In this document: positions 34,804-42,605 of the stretch, in pieces
Position numbering within the stretch: position 1 is the first letter of the stretch
How the letters are laid out: every line of letters starts with the position of its first letter
NCBI RefSeq assembly: GCF_014203365.1
Contig: NZ_JACHIS010000001.1
Span: forward strand, 1,240,001 to 1,304,000
Length of the DNA: 64,000 nucleotides
Direction of reading: 5' to 3'
Source of the DNA: Actinoalloteichus hymeniacidonis
Lineage (GTDB): Bacteria; Actinomycetota; Actinomycetes; Mycobacteriales; Pseudonocardiaceae
Made by a program: the position numbers and the translations under genes
Notes under the pieces: generated by a model
Seen by the model: only the letters and a program-made list of their open reading frames with translations
Told to the model about the DNA's origin: nothing
Database searches by the model: none

Positions 34804-35601
34804 TCAACGGGTGTCGTCGGTCGAGCCTGCGTCGGCGACGACCCAGCCGGGCAAGCGCTTCTCGGCGAAGGCCCGGATGCCCTCCTGCCCCTCCTCGCCT
34901 GCGAAGTGCCGGGCCGACAGGGCCAGCATCTCGGCGAACTCCTCGGCCAGGCTGCCCGCCCGAGGCGCCCGCAGCATCGCCTTCGTCGCGGCCAGGGCAT
35001 TCGGCCCGCCTTTGGCCAGCATTCCGGTGAATCGGTCGATCTCGGCATCGAGCCGATCGGCGGGAACGGCCGAGTTGAGCAGTCCGATGTCGACCGCCCG
35101 CGCGGCATCGAAGGTCTCGCCGGTAAGGAAGAGCTCGTGTGCGGCCTTCGCTGCCAGTCTCGGCAACACCGTCACCGAGATGACCGCCGGAACCACGCCC
35201 AGCCGGACCTCGGAGAACGCGAAGGTGGCCGTATCGACGGCGACGGCGATGTCCGCGGCGGCCACCAGACCCACCCCACCAGCGCGGGCCGGACCGGCGA
35301 GCCGGGCGACGACCGGCTTCGGGCTGGTCCAGATCAGCTCCAGGATCTCCGGGAACTCGTTGACGCCCTGGTCGCCCGCCGTCGCATCGCGGGACTCCCG
35401 CAGGTCCATCCCGGAACAGAAGACCGGACCGGTGTGATCGAGGACGATGACCCGCACCGATTCGTCGGCGATGTCGGCCAGCAGATGCGCGCGCAGCTCG
35501 CGCCGCAGCGTGGCGGACAACGCATTGCGGTTCCTCGGGGAGTCGAGGGTGATCGTCGCCGTACCGTTCGCAACGCGATGCCGCACCAGGGTCTCGGTCA
35601 T
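34804..35601 (-). CDS. Enoyl-CoA hydratase/isomerase family protein
   Basis: A 265-residue crotonase-fold enzyme acting on acyl-CoA thioesters. The oxyanion-hole segments are FCSGMDLRE and GPARAGGVGLVAAADI. The glutamate equivalent to rat Glu164 is kept (FSEVRLG), but the position equivalent to Glu144 is Gly in AGGVGL, so a standard two-glutamate hydration mechanism is not assured; isomerase or lyase activity is possible. Start is ATG at 35601. It is read in the same direction as the sulfur operon but separated from its last gene by about 43 bp, so read-through is possible. Confidence 0.85.
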   Translation of the reverse strand: MTETLVRHRVANGTATITLDSPRNRNALSATLRRELRAHLLADIADESVRVIVLDHTGPVFCSGMDLRESRDATAGDQGVNEFPEILELIWTSPKPVVARLAGPARAGGVGLVAAADIAVAVDTATFAFSEVRLGVVPAVISVTVLPRLAAKAAHELFLTGETFDAARAVDIGLLNSAVPADRLDAEIDRFTGMLAKGGPNALAATKAMLRAPRAGSLAEEFAEMLALSARHFAGEEGQEGIRAFAEKRLPGWVVADAGSTDDTR

Positions 35602-35644
35602 CCGCCGACACTAAGCGACCTCACGCCGGCGATACACCCCTCGC

Positions 35645-36385
35645 TCAGGGGCTCGCCTCGCCACGGCGTTCCTCGACGGCCGAGGCGAAGCGGCTCAGGA
35701 CCACCTCGGTCACCTCCGGCGCTGCGCCCATCGGCTCGGCGACCACCGCATCGGGGGCCTCGGCGCGGACCGCGTCGATCACCCGGTTCAGCAACAGGCC
35801 GGGCGCCAGGAACCAGGGCGCCACCACGATGCGTCCGGCGCCTGCCGCGCGCAGCTCCTGCACGGCCTCGGCCGCCGACGGGCTCGTCGCCGAGGCGAAC
35901 GCGGGTACCACCCGTGCCCAGCCGTGCCGTCGGGACCAGTCCAGGGCCACCTGCCGCACCAGACCGTTGGACTTCTCCTGTGAGGAACCCGCACCCGCCA
36001 GCACCACGCCCACCTCGGACATCGTGGGGTCGACGCCGACCTCGGCGAGCCTGCGCAGCACCGCCGCCTCCAGCCGGGCATCGGGACCGAGTACCCCGGC
36101 GATGCGCAGCCGCAGGCCGGGGCGTTCCCGGACGGCCCGCTCGATGGCGGCCGGGATGTCCACCCCCGCGTGGTAGGCGTGTCCGAGCAGCAAGGGCACC
36201 AGCACGGAACCCGGCTCGACCTCGGCGAGCACCTCGTCCAGCGACGGCGTGGACAGTTCGAGGTAGCCTGCCCGCACCACGAGGCCGGGCCGGGCCTCTC
36301 GGACCGCGCGCACCAGCCGATCGATCGTCGCGGGCGAACGGCTGTCCCGACTGCCGTGGGCGATGGCCACCAACGTCGACGTCAT
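35645..36385 (-). CDS. Sirohydrochlorin chelatase-like protein (CbiX family)
   Basis: A 246-residue CbiX/SirB-type chelatase with two tandem half-domains. The metal-binding IAHGSRDSRSP (His10) lies in the first half together with LLGHAYHAGVDIP; the second half is more divergent (APWFLAPG) and lacks the paired histidines. Such enzymes insert Fe or Co into sirohydrochlorin; next to sulfite reductase, which needs siroheme, ferrochelation is the likely job. It is the last gene of the sulfur assimilation operon, 14 bp after the permease. Confidence 0.85.
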   Translation of the reverse strand: MTSTLVAIAHGSRDSRSPATIDRLVRAVREARPGLVVRAGYLELSTPSLDEVLAEVEPGSVLVPLLLGHAYHAGVDIPAAIERAVRERPGLRLRIAGVLGPDARLEAAVLRRLAEVGVDPTMSEVGVVLAGAGSSQEKSNGLVRQVALDWSRRHGWARVVPAFASATSPSAAEAVQELRAAGAGRIVVAPWFLAPGLLLNRVIDAVRAEAPDAVVAEPMGAAPEVTEVVLSRFASAVEERRGEASP

Positions 36386-36399
36386 CGACGTCCCCCGAT

Positions 36400-37305
36400 C
36401 TATGCCATTCCGGACAGTCCTCGAGCGAGCAGTATCCGACGCTCCAAGGGCCGGAACACCAGCAGGTCGACGCTCACCCCCACCAGCAGGATGAGCAGGA
36501 TGGCCGCGAGCACGCCGGGCATGTCGTTGAAGGCCCTGGCCTGTTCGAGGGTCTGCCCCAGTCCGATGCCCAACTGCGGGGACGCCGCGATGAGCTCGGC
36601 GGCCATCAGCGACCGCCAGGAGAAGGCCCAGCCCTGTTTGCAGCCCGCCAGATAACCGGGCAGTGCGGCGGGCAACAGGATGTGCCGGGCGTTGGAGAAC
36701 CGGCTCGCCCCCATGGCCTTGCCCGCCCGGGTCAGGATGGGTGGCACCTGATCTATTCCGGCCACCAGGCCATTGATCACCGACGGGACCGACCCCAGCA
36801 GCACGACCGCGAAGATCGTGGTGGGTGTCAGCCCGAACCACAGCACGGCGGCGGGTACCCAGGCCACCGAGGGAAGGCTTTGCAGCCCGGTGATCACCGG
36901 GCCGACGGCGGCGCGGACCACCCGGACCCTGGCCACCACCAAGCCCAGCGGGGTGGCCACCGCCACGGCGATCAAGAAGCCCAGGATCGCCCGATGCAGC
37001 GAGGTCCACAGCACCGGCAGGATCTCGCCGGTCCGCACCAGATCCCAGATCTCGCCGCCGACCGCCGCAGGCGCGGGCAGCCGGAACTCCGGCCACAACG
37101 CCAGGGCCCACAGCAGCTGCCAGACCGCCAGCAGGGCACCGATCGCCACCAGCGGCGGCAACAGACCCGACAGCAACCGGCGCCACACCGGGGTGCGGCG
37201 GGTAGCCGGGGTGTCCAATGCGTCCAGGCCCGCCCCGACCTGATCGAGATCGACCGTGGCCCCCGGGCCTGCGGGGCGCTCCCGTTCGGTGTCAGCTGCC
37301 TGCAT
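36400..37305 (-). CDS. ABC transporter permease, sulfonate/nitrate/taurine type
   Basis: A 301-residue SsuC/TauC-type permease with about six membrane helices. The cytoplasmic coupling loop is readable as MAAELIAASPQLGIGLGQ. It would form the membrane channel with the neighbouring ATPase and binding protein. The start overlaps the ATPase gene by 14 nt, indicating co-translation. Substrate is probably an organosulfur anion such as an alkanesulfonate or sulfate ester, judged from its operon. Confidence 0.88.
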   Translation of the reverse strand: MQAADTERERPAGPGATVDLDQVGAGLDALDTPATRRTPVWRRLLSGLLPPLVAIGALLAVWQLLWALALWPEFRLPAPAAVGGEIWDLVRTGEILPVLWTSLHRAILGFLIAVAVATPLGLVVARVRVVRAAVGPVITGLQSLPSVAWVPAAVLWFGLTPTTIFAVVLLGSVPSVINGLVAGIDQVPPILTRAGKAMGASRFSNARHILLPAALPGYLAGCKQGWAFSWRSLMAAELIAASPQLGIGLGQTLEQARAFNDMPGVLAAILLILLVGVSVDLLVFRPLERRILLARGLSGMA

Positions 37306-38101
37306 GGCTGGAGATCACCTCCCGCAGCCGATCGGTGATCTCCTCGACCAGTCGTTCACTGCCGTCGGAGGCCCATTCCTGCACGACCCGCCCCGGACGG
37401 GAGGACAGCAGCACCACCCGTTGCGCGAGCCGCACCGCCTCCCGGACGTCGTGCGTGACGAACAGCACCGAGGTAGCGGTGGCCTGCCACACCCGGACCA
37501 GCTCGGCCTGCAACACGTCGCGGGTGATCGCGTCCAACGCGCCGAAGGGCTCGTCCATCAACAACAGCCGGTGCGCGCCGCCCTCGGGGCCGACCGCGCC
37601 GTCGGAGCCCGGCGAATGGCCTGCCGAGGCCAGTGCCCTGGCCAGGGCGACCCGCTGGCGCATCCCGCCGGACAACTCGTGCGGTCGTTTGTCGCCCTGA
37701 CCACCCAGGCGCACCAGTTCGAGCAGCTCCAAGGCTTGTTCCCGGCGGGCCGCCGCCTTCACCCCGGCCAACCGCAAGGGCAGCTCGACGTTGCGTCGGG
37801 CCGTCAACCAGGGCATCAGCGCGGGCTCCTGGAACATCACCGCGGGTCGCGCGGTGTTGACGGTGACCGAACCCGAGGTCGGCTCCTCCAACCTGGCGAG
37901 CAGGTTGAGCAGGGTCGTCTTGCCACAGCCGGAGGCGCCCAGCAGGCAGACGAACTCGCCGGGGGCCACCGTCAGGTCCACCCCGTCCAGCGCCAGGACG
38001 GCCTCCGGGCCGTGGCCGAACTGTTTGACCAGCTTCGACACCGACACGGCCTGGCCGTCCCGCGCGTCGATGTCGGCCGCGTCGGTGAGTGTCACCGTCA
38101 T
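37292..38101 (-). CDS. ABC transporter ATP-binding protein, sulfonate/nitrate/taurine type
   Basis: A 269-residue SsuB/TauB-type ATPase. Walker A is GASGCGKTT, the signature is ELSGGMRQR, Walker B is LLLMDEPFGALD, and the H-loop is FVTHDVREA. A short insertion of about 15 residues sits just before Walker B. It energises the permease it overlaps. Upstream lies the binding protein gene, 23 bp away. Confidence 0.9.
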   Translation of the reverse strand: MTVTLTDAADIDARDGQAVSVSKLVKQFGHGPEAVLALDGVDLTVAPGEFVCLLGASGCGKTTLLNLLARLEEPTSGSVTVNTARPAVMFQEPALMPWLTARRNVELPLRLAGVKAAARREQALELLELVRLGGQGDKRPHELSGGMRQRVALARALASAGHSPGSDGAVGPEGGAHRLLLMDEPFGALDAITRDVLQAELVRVWQATATSVLFVTHDVREAVRLAQRVVLLSSRPGRVVQEWASDGSERLVEEITDRLREVISSHAGS

Positions 38102-38124
38102 GCCAGCTCCTCGATCTCGTCGGA

Positions 38125-39225
38125 TCAGGACTCGTCGTCGAGGCCCGCGTCGTCGACCGGCTCTTCGCCGAGGTCGGTCAACACCCGGTTCAACGGCCGC
38201 AGATCGCTGAACGCGGACAGCTCCGGCGCCTCGTCGGTCAGCCCGGCGTCCACCGAGTTCTCGGCGAGCTGCGGGAAACCACCGGCGTCCGGATCCCAGG
38301 TAGGCTCGATGTTCTCCCAGGCCCGGTCGAGCACCTCGTCGTCCAGCGGATTGCCGGTGAGCCGCTCCAACTCCTCATTCGCCGAGGCCTTGGCCACCTC
38401 CGGGTTCTCCCGCGCCCACAGCACCGTCTCGACGTGCGCGCGCAGGATCGCCTCGACAGTCTCCGGGTGAGCCTGGAGGAACTCGGTGCGGGCGATGATC
38501 ACCGTGGTGGGGAACCGGCCGTCCGGCCATTCGTCGCGCTCGTCGACCAACACCTCGGCGTCCGCCTCGATGACCAGCCGCGATGACCACGGCTCCGGCA
38601 GCCAACCGCCGTCGAGCTGCCCGTCGCGGAACAGCGCGAGCGTCTCGGCGTTGTCCACGTTGGACACCTCGACCTCGTCGTCCCCGGTGCCCTGCGGGAT
38701 GTCGTTGTCGAACAGCCACTTCTTGGCGGCGACGTCCTGGGTGTTGGCCAGCTGCGGGGTCGCGATGGTGCTGCCGCCGAGATCGTCCACCGAGGCGATC
38801 TCCGGCCGGACCACGAGTTGCGCACCGCCGGAGGTGACGCCCGCGATCAGCCGCGTGTGGGTGCCGTCGGACTGCTCGTAGGCGCTGAGGGTCGGGTTGG
38901 AACCGATGAACTGGATGTCCAGCGAGTCGCCGAGCAGACCGTTCACGGCGTCGGGGCCCGCATTGAAGGTATGAGTCTCCAAACGGGTGTCGCCCAGCGC
39001 CTCCTCGAACCGGCCGTCGGCGACGCCGATCAGCGCCGACCAGTGGGTGATGTTCGGGAAGTAGCCGAGATTGACGACCTCCGCAGGTCCCTGATCGGCC
39101 ACCTCGGCGGTCTGATCGGTCGAATCGCGCTCGACGCGGGAGCAACCGGAGAGGATCAGTGCGATCGGGACCACCAGCGCTGCGGCCATCGCGCGCTGTG
39201 GGCCGCGACGAGACGCGGGGTTCAT
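38125..39225 (-). CDS. ABC transporter substrate-binding lipoprotein, sulfonate/nitrate type
   Basis: A 366-residue lipoprotein of the SsuA/NrtA binding-protein superfamily. A signal peptide ends in the lipobox ILSGC; the mature part has LGYFPNITHWSALIG, SNPTLSAYEQ, and IATPQLANTQDVAAKKWL, typical of this family, and an acidic C-terminal tail. ATG at 39225 has GGGAAGG 8 nt upstream. It captures the ligand outside the membrane for the two following ABC proteins. The ligand is inferred to be a sulfur-containing anion from the operon. Confidence 0.88.
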   Translation of the reverse strand: MNPASRRGPQRAMAAALVVPIALILSGCSRVERDSTDQTAEVADQGPAEVVNLGYFPNITHWSALIGVADGRFEEALGDTRLETHTFNAGPDAVNGLLGDSLDIQFIGSNPTLSAYEQSDGTHTRLIAGVTSGGAQLVVRPEIASVDDLGGSTIATPQLANTQDVAAKKWLFDNDIPQGTGDDEVEVSNVDNAETLALFRDGQLDGGWLPEPWSSRLVIEADAEVLVDERDEWPDGRFPTTVIIARTEFLQAHPETVEAILRAHVETVLWARENPEVAKASANEELERLTGNPLDDEVLDRAWENIEPTWDPDAGGFPQLAENSVDAGLTDEAPELSAFSDLRPLNRVLTDLGEEPVDDAGLDDES

Positions 39226-39353
39226 GTAGTCAGCCTTCCCTGATCAAGTTGAAGCATTTGGTTGCGAAAGCAAGTGGTTCGAGCCGAGCGGGCGGTTTCG
39301 GCGGTGCCCATCCGCCGTGGCGGCCCGCTTCGGCTACCCGGTGCGGCTACGGG

Positions 39354-40718
39354 TCAGGTCGCCACCGGCGCGGGCTCGGTCGGAGTGATCGGGTCGGTCG
39401 TCGCGGTGTCCGCCGCGGCCGGCGAGCCGTCTGACTGCAAGGCCTGTAGCGGAACCCCGACCAGCCCGGCGGCCAGGGTGTTGCCCTCGGCCGGATCGAT
39501 GACCAGGAACGCGCCGGTCCGTCTGCTGATCGCGTAGTCGTCCACCGGCAGCGGCTCGGCCGTGCGCACCGACACCCGGCCGATCTCGTTGAGTCCCAGC
39601 TCGGCGGGATCGGGGATCGTGACCAGCCGCTGTTCGTCGAAGCGAGCGGTCAGCTGGTCGACCACCGCCTGGGTGGTGCGGGCGCCGTGCTTGATCAGGA
39701 CTCGCGCTCCTGCGCGCAGCGGACGCTCGGAGAGCCAGCACAGCGTCGCGTCGATCTCGGTGACCGGCTTCGGCGCCTCGGCTACCTCGCCGATCACATC
39801 GCCCCGACCGATGTCCAACTCGTCGGTCAACAACAGCGTCACCGACTGGCCGGCCACCGCTTCGGCCAGCGGCCCGTCGGCGGTGTCGATGCGGTGCACG
39901 GTGCTGCGCAACCCGGCTGGTTGGACCGCCACCTCGTCGCCGGGCCGTACGAGCCCGGCCGCGACCTGACCCGCGTAACCCCGGTAGTCCGGGTACTCCG
40001 GAGTCCGGGGGCGGATCACGTACTGCACCGCCATCCGGAAGGGCACCTCATGTGGATCCGGTGCCACGGGCACCGTCTCCAGGTGTTCCAGCAGGGTCGG
40101 CCCCGAGTACCAGCCGGTGTTGGCGGATGAGGTGACGACGTTGTCGCCGACCAGCGCCGATACCGGTATCGAGACCACGTCGTCGGCGGCGTAACCGAGC
40201 GCGGCGGCGTGGGCGGCGAACTCGGCGCTCACCGCACGGAACACCGTCTCGTCGTAGTCGACCAGGTCGATCTTGTTGACCGCCAGCACCAGCCTCGGCA
40301 CCCCGAGCAGCGCCACCACCGCGGCATGCCGCCGGGTCTGCTCCACCACGCCGCGCCGGGCATCCACCAGCAGGATCGCCAACTGGGCGGTGGAGGCCCC
40401 CGTGACGGTGTTGCGGGTGTACTGCACATGTCCCGGCGTGTCGGCCAGCACGAAGGATCGGCGCGGCGTCGCGAAGTAACGGTAGGCGACATCGATGGTG
40501 ATGCCCTGTTCCCGCTCCGCGCGCAGCCCGTCGACCAGCAGCGAGAGGTCCGGTTCCGTCAGGCCGCGTTCGGTGCTCACCCGGTGGACGGCCTCCAGCT
40601 GATCGGCCAGCACCGACTTGGTGTCGTGCAGCAGCCTGCCGACCAGGGTCGACTTGCCGTCGTCGACGCTGCCCGCCGTGGCCAGCCGAAGAGAGTCGAT
40701 CTGTTCGCCACCGCTCAT
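39354..40718 (-). CDS. cysN: Sulfate adenylyltransferase subunit 1 (GTPase)
   Basis: A 454-residue EF-Tu-like GTPase that drives ATP sulfurylase. G1 is GSVDDGKSTL, G3 DTPGHVQY, G4 NKIDLVD; beta-barrel domains follow (PEYPDYRGYAGQVAAG). The C-terminus stops after the third domain, so there is no fused CysC APS kinase. The ATG at 40718 overlaps the stop of cysD (ATGA), coupling the two subunits. Upstream in-frame codons within cysD were excluded. Confidence 0.93.
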   Translation of the reverse strand: MSGGEQIDSLRLATAGSVDDGKSTLVGRLLHDTKSVLADQLEAVHRVSTERGLTEPDLSLLVDGLRAEREQGITIDVAYRYFATPRRSFVLADTPGHVQYTRNTVTGASTAQLAILLVDARRGVVEQTRRHAAVVALLGVPRLVLAVNKIDLVDYDETVFRAVSAEFAAHAAALGYAADDVVSIPVSALVGDNVVTSSANTGWYSGPTLLEHLETVPVAPDPHEVPFRMAVQYVIRPRTPEYPDYRGYAGQVAAGLVRPGDEVAVQPAGLRSTVHRIDTADGPLAEAVAGQSVTLLLTDELDIGRGDVIGEVAEAPKPVTEIDATLCWLSERPLRAGARVLIKHGARTTQAVVDQLTARFDEQRLVTIPDPAELGLNEIGRVSVRTAEPLPVDDYAISRRTGAFLVIDPAEGNTLAAGLVGVPLQALQSDGSPAAADTATTDPITPTEPAPVAT

Positions 40719-41719
40719 CAGAAGTAGCCCTCTCGTTTCCGGTCCTCCATGGCGGCCTCCGACATCCGGTCGTCGGCGCGGGTGGCACCCCGTTCGGTGA
40801 GCCTGCTGGCGGCGACCTCGGCGATCACCTCGGCGACGGTGGTCGCGTCGGACTCCACGGCGCCCGTACAGGAGCCGTCTCCGACCGTGCGATACCGAAC
40901 GAGCCGCTCCTGGACCTGCTCGGTCTCGCGCGGTCCGCCCCACGGGCCCGAGCTGAGCAGCATTCCGTCGCGCAGGTAGACCTCGCGGCGGTGCGCGTAG
41001 TAGATCGAGGGCAGCTCGATGTTCTCGCGCTCGATGTAGTTCCACACGTCGAGCTCGGTCCAGTTCGACAGCGGGAACACCCGGACGTGCTCGCCGGGTC
41101 GATGCCTGCCGTTGTAGAGATTCCAGAGTTCGGGGCGCTGCCTGCGCGGATCCCACTGGCCGAAGGAGTTGCGCAGACTGAAGATGCGTTCCTTGGCGCG
41201 GGCCCGCTCCTCGTCGCGCCTGCCACCGCCGAACACGGCGTCGAAACGGTGTTCGACGATGCTGTCCAACAGCGGCACCGTCTGCAGTGGATTGCGGGTG
41301 CCGTCGGCGCGTTCGGTCAACCGGCCGTCGTCGATCCAGCGCTGGACCTCGGCCACCTCCAACCGCAGGCCGTACCGGGCGACCAGCCGATCCCGGAACT
41401 CGATGACCTCCGGGAAATTGTGGCCGGTGTCGACGTGCAGCAGCGCGAAGGGGATCGGCGCAGGCCAGAACGCCTTCCTGGCCAGATGCACCAACAGCGT
41501 GGAGTCCTTGCCGCCGGAGAACAGCACCACCGGCCGGTCGAACTCACCGGCCACCTCGCGGAACACGTGCACCGCTTCTGATTCCAGGGTGTCCAGGCCG
41601 GTGGGCGTCCGCCGCCTCGGCGCGGGCTGCTGGACGACCGCGCCTGCCGATCGGATCGTGGCCTCGGCCGGCTTCGGCCCGACGCTCGTCTTCGTCATCG
41701 AAAGGCCCCCGCTATCCAT
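40718..41719 (-). CDS. cysD: Sulfate adenylyltransferase subunit 2
   Basis: A 333-residue ATP sulfurylase catalytic subunit, which makes adenosine 5'-phosphosulfate from ATP and sulfate. The PP-loop VLFSGGKDST, the HVDTGHNFPEVIEFRD block, FGGGRRDEE and the FPLSNWTELDVW segment identify it, and it ends in the typical KREGYF. ATG at 41719 overlaps the end of cysH by 8 nt; ATG at 41698 is an alternative with a GGGGG tract upstream. The N-terminal 30 residues are longer than in most CysD. Confidence 0.93.
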   Translation of the reverse strand: MDSGGLSMTKTSVGPKPAEATIRSAGAVVQQPAPRRRTPTGLDTLESEAVHVFREVAGEFDRPVVLFSGGKDSTLLVHLARKAFWPAPIPFALLHVDTGHNFPEVIEFRDRLVARYGLRLEVAEVQRWIDDGRLTERADGTRNPLQTVPLLDSIVEHRFDAVFGGGRRDEERARAKERIFSLRNSFGQWDPRRQRPELWNLYNGRHRPGEHVRVFPLSNWTELDVWNYIERENIELPSIYYAHRREVYLRDGMLLSSGPWGGPRETEQVQERLVRYRTVGDGSCTGAVESDATTVAEVIAEVAASRLTERGATRADDRMSEAAMEDRKREGYF

Positions 41720-42419
41720 GTAATCCGCATTCGGTCTTGCTGCTGCCCGCCCAACGCCCGCTGCGCGGATCGGCCCCCGGCGCGGGTTTGCTGGTGCAGG
41801 GCTGACAACCGATCGAGGGGTAGCCCGCCGAGACCAGCGGGTTCACCAGGACGCCGTGCTGCTCGATGTAGTCGGTCATGTCCTCGTCCGACCACGCGGC
41901 CAGCGGATTGACCTTCACCAGCCCATGGCGTTCGTCGAAGGTGACGACAGGGGTGTTCGCCCTGGTCGGAGCCTCGACGCGCCGTACCCCGGTGACCCAG
42001 GCGCGATAACCGGCCAGGGTGCGGCGCAGCGGCTCGACCTTGCGCAGGGCACAGCATCGGTCCGGATCAGACGAATACAGCCGGCGTCCCTCGCTCGCGT
42101 CCTGCTCGGCGACGGTCTGGCGGGCCTGCGCCTGCACGATCCGCACCGGATAGGTCCCGGCCACCGCATCGCGGGTGCCCAGGGTCTCGGCGAAGTGATA
42201 ACCGGTCTCCAGGAACAACACGTCCACGCCGGGCTTGGCCTTGGCGGCCAGGTCGACCAACACGGCGTCCTGCATGTTCGAGGCGACGATCCACTCGTCG
42301 CCGAAGGTCCGCGCGGTCCAGTCCAGGATCTGCCGCGCATCGGCCGACGCCAGTAGCTCGGCGCCCTCGCGGGCCAGCCGCCTGCCCTGCTCGATTCGTT
42401 CCTCGGTCTCGGTATTCAT
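41712..42419 (-). CDS. cysH: Adenylylsulfate (APS) reductase
   Basis: A 235-residue thioredoxin-dependent reductase turning activated sulfate into sulfite. The CC/CxxC pair (Cys122-Cys123 and Cys205, Cys208 in GCQPC) ligates a 4Fe-4S cluster, which marks it as an APS rather than PAPS reductase; the catalytic cysteine is in ECGLH (Cys231) at the C-terminus. This fits the lack of an APS kinase in the operon. Its ATG follows directly after the TAG of the zinc-ribbon gene and it overlaps cysD. Confidence 0.93.
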   Translation of the reverse strand: MNTETEERIEQGRRLAREGAELLASADARQILDWTARTFGDEWIVASNMQDAVLVDLAAKAKPGVDVLFLETGYHFAETLGTRDAVAGTYPVRIVQAQARQTVAEQDASEGRRLYSSDPDRCCALRKVEPLRRTLAGYRAWVTGVRRVEAPTRANTPVVTFDERHGLVKVNPLAAWSDEDMTDYIEQHGVLVNPLVSAGYPSIGCQPCTSKPAPGADPRSGRWAGSSKTECGLHG

Positions 42420-42605
42420 CTAGGACGACCTCGTCTCCCTCAGTCGCAGACCCACCATCCGCACGACGAACACCCGCCGACACCCGGCACACAGCCAGGC
42501 GCCCTCGGGTTCCTCCTCTGGCCGCAGGTCCTCCTCAGCGCAGTAGGGACAGTGCAGGGGAACCGCGCGGCCCTGACCGCCTGCGGCCTCGAACGCCGCG
42601 CTCAC
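42420..42605 (-). CDS. Zinc-ribbon mini-protein between sirA and cysH
   Basis: A 61-residue protein with two CxxC knuckles (CPYC and CAGC) separated by about 20 mostly acidic residues, then a basic tail. GTG at 42605 overlaps the sirA stop (GTGA) and its TAG is immediately followed by the cysH ATG, so it is translationally coupled on both sides. Similar small proteins occur between sulfite reductase and APS reductase genes in other actinomycetes. A metal-binding or protein-partner role in sulfite handling is plausible but unproven. Confidence 0.77.
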   Translation of the reverse strand: MSAAFEAAGGQGRAVPLHCPYCAEEDLRPEEEPEGAWLCAGCRRVFVVRMVGLRLRETRSS

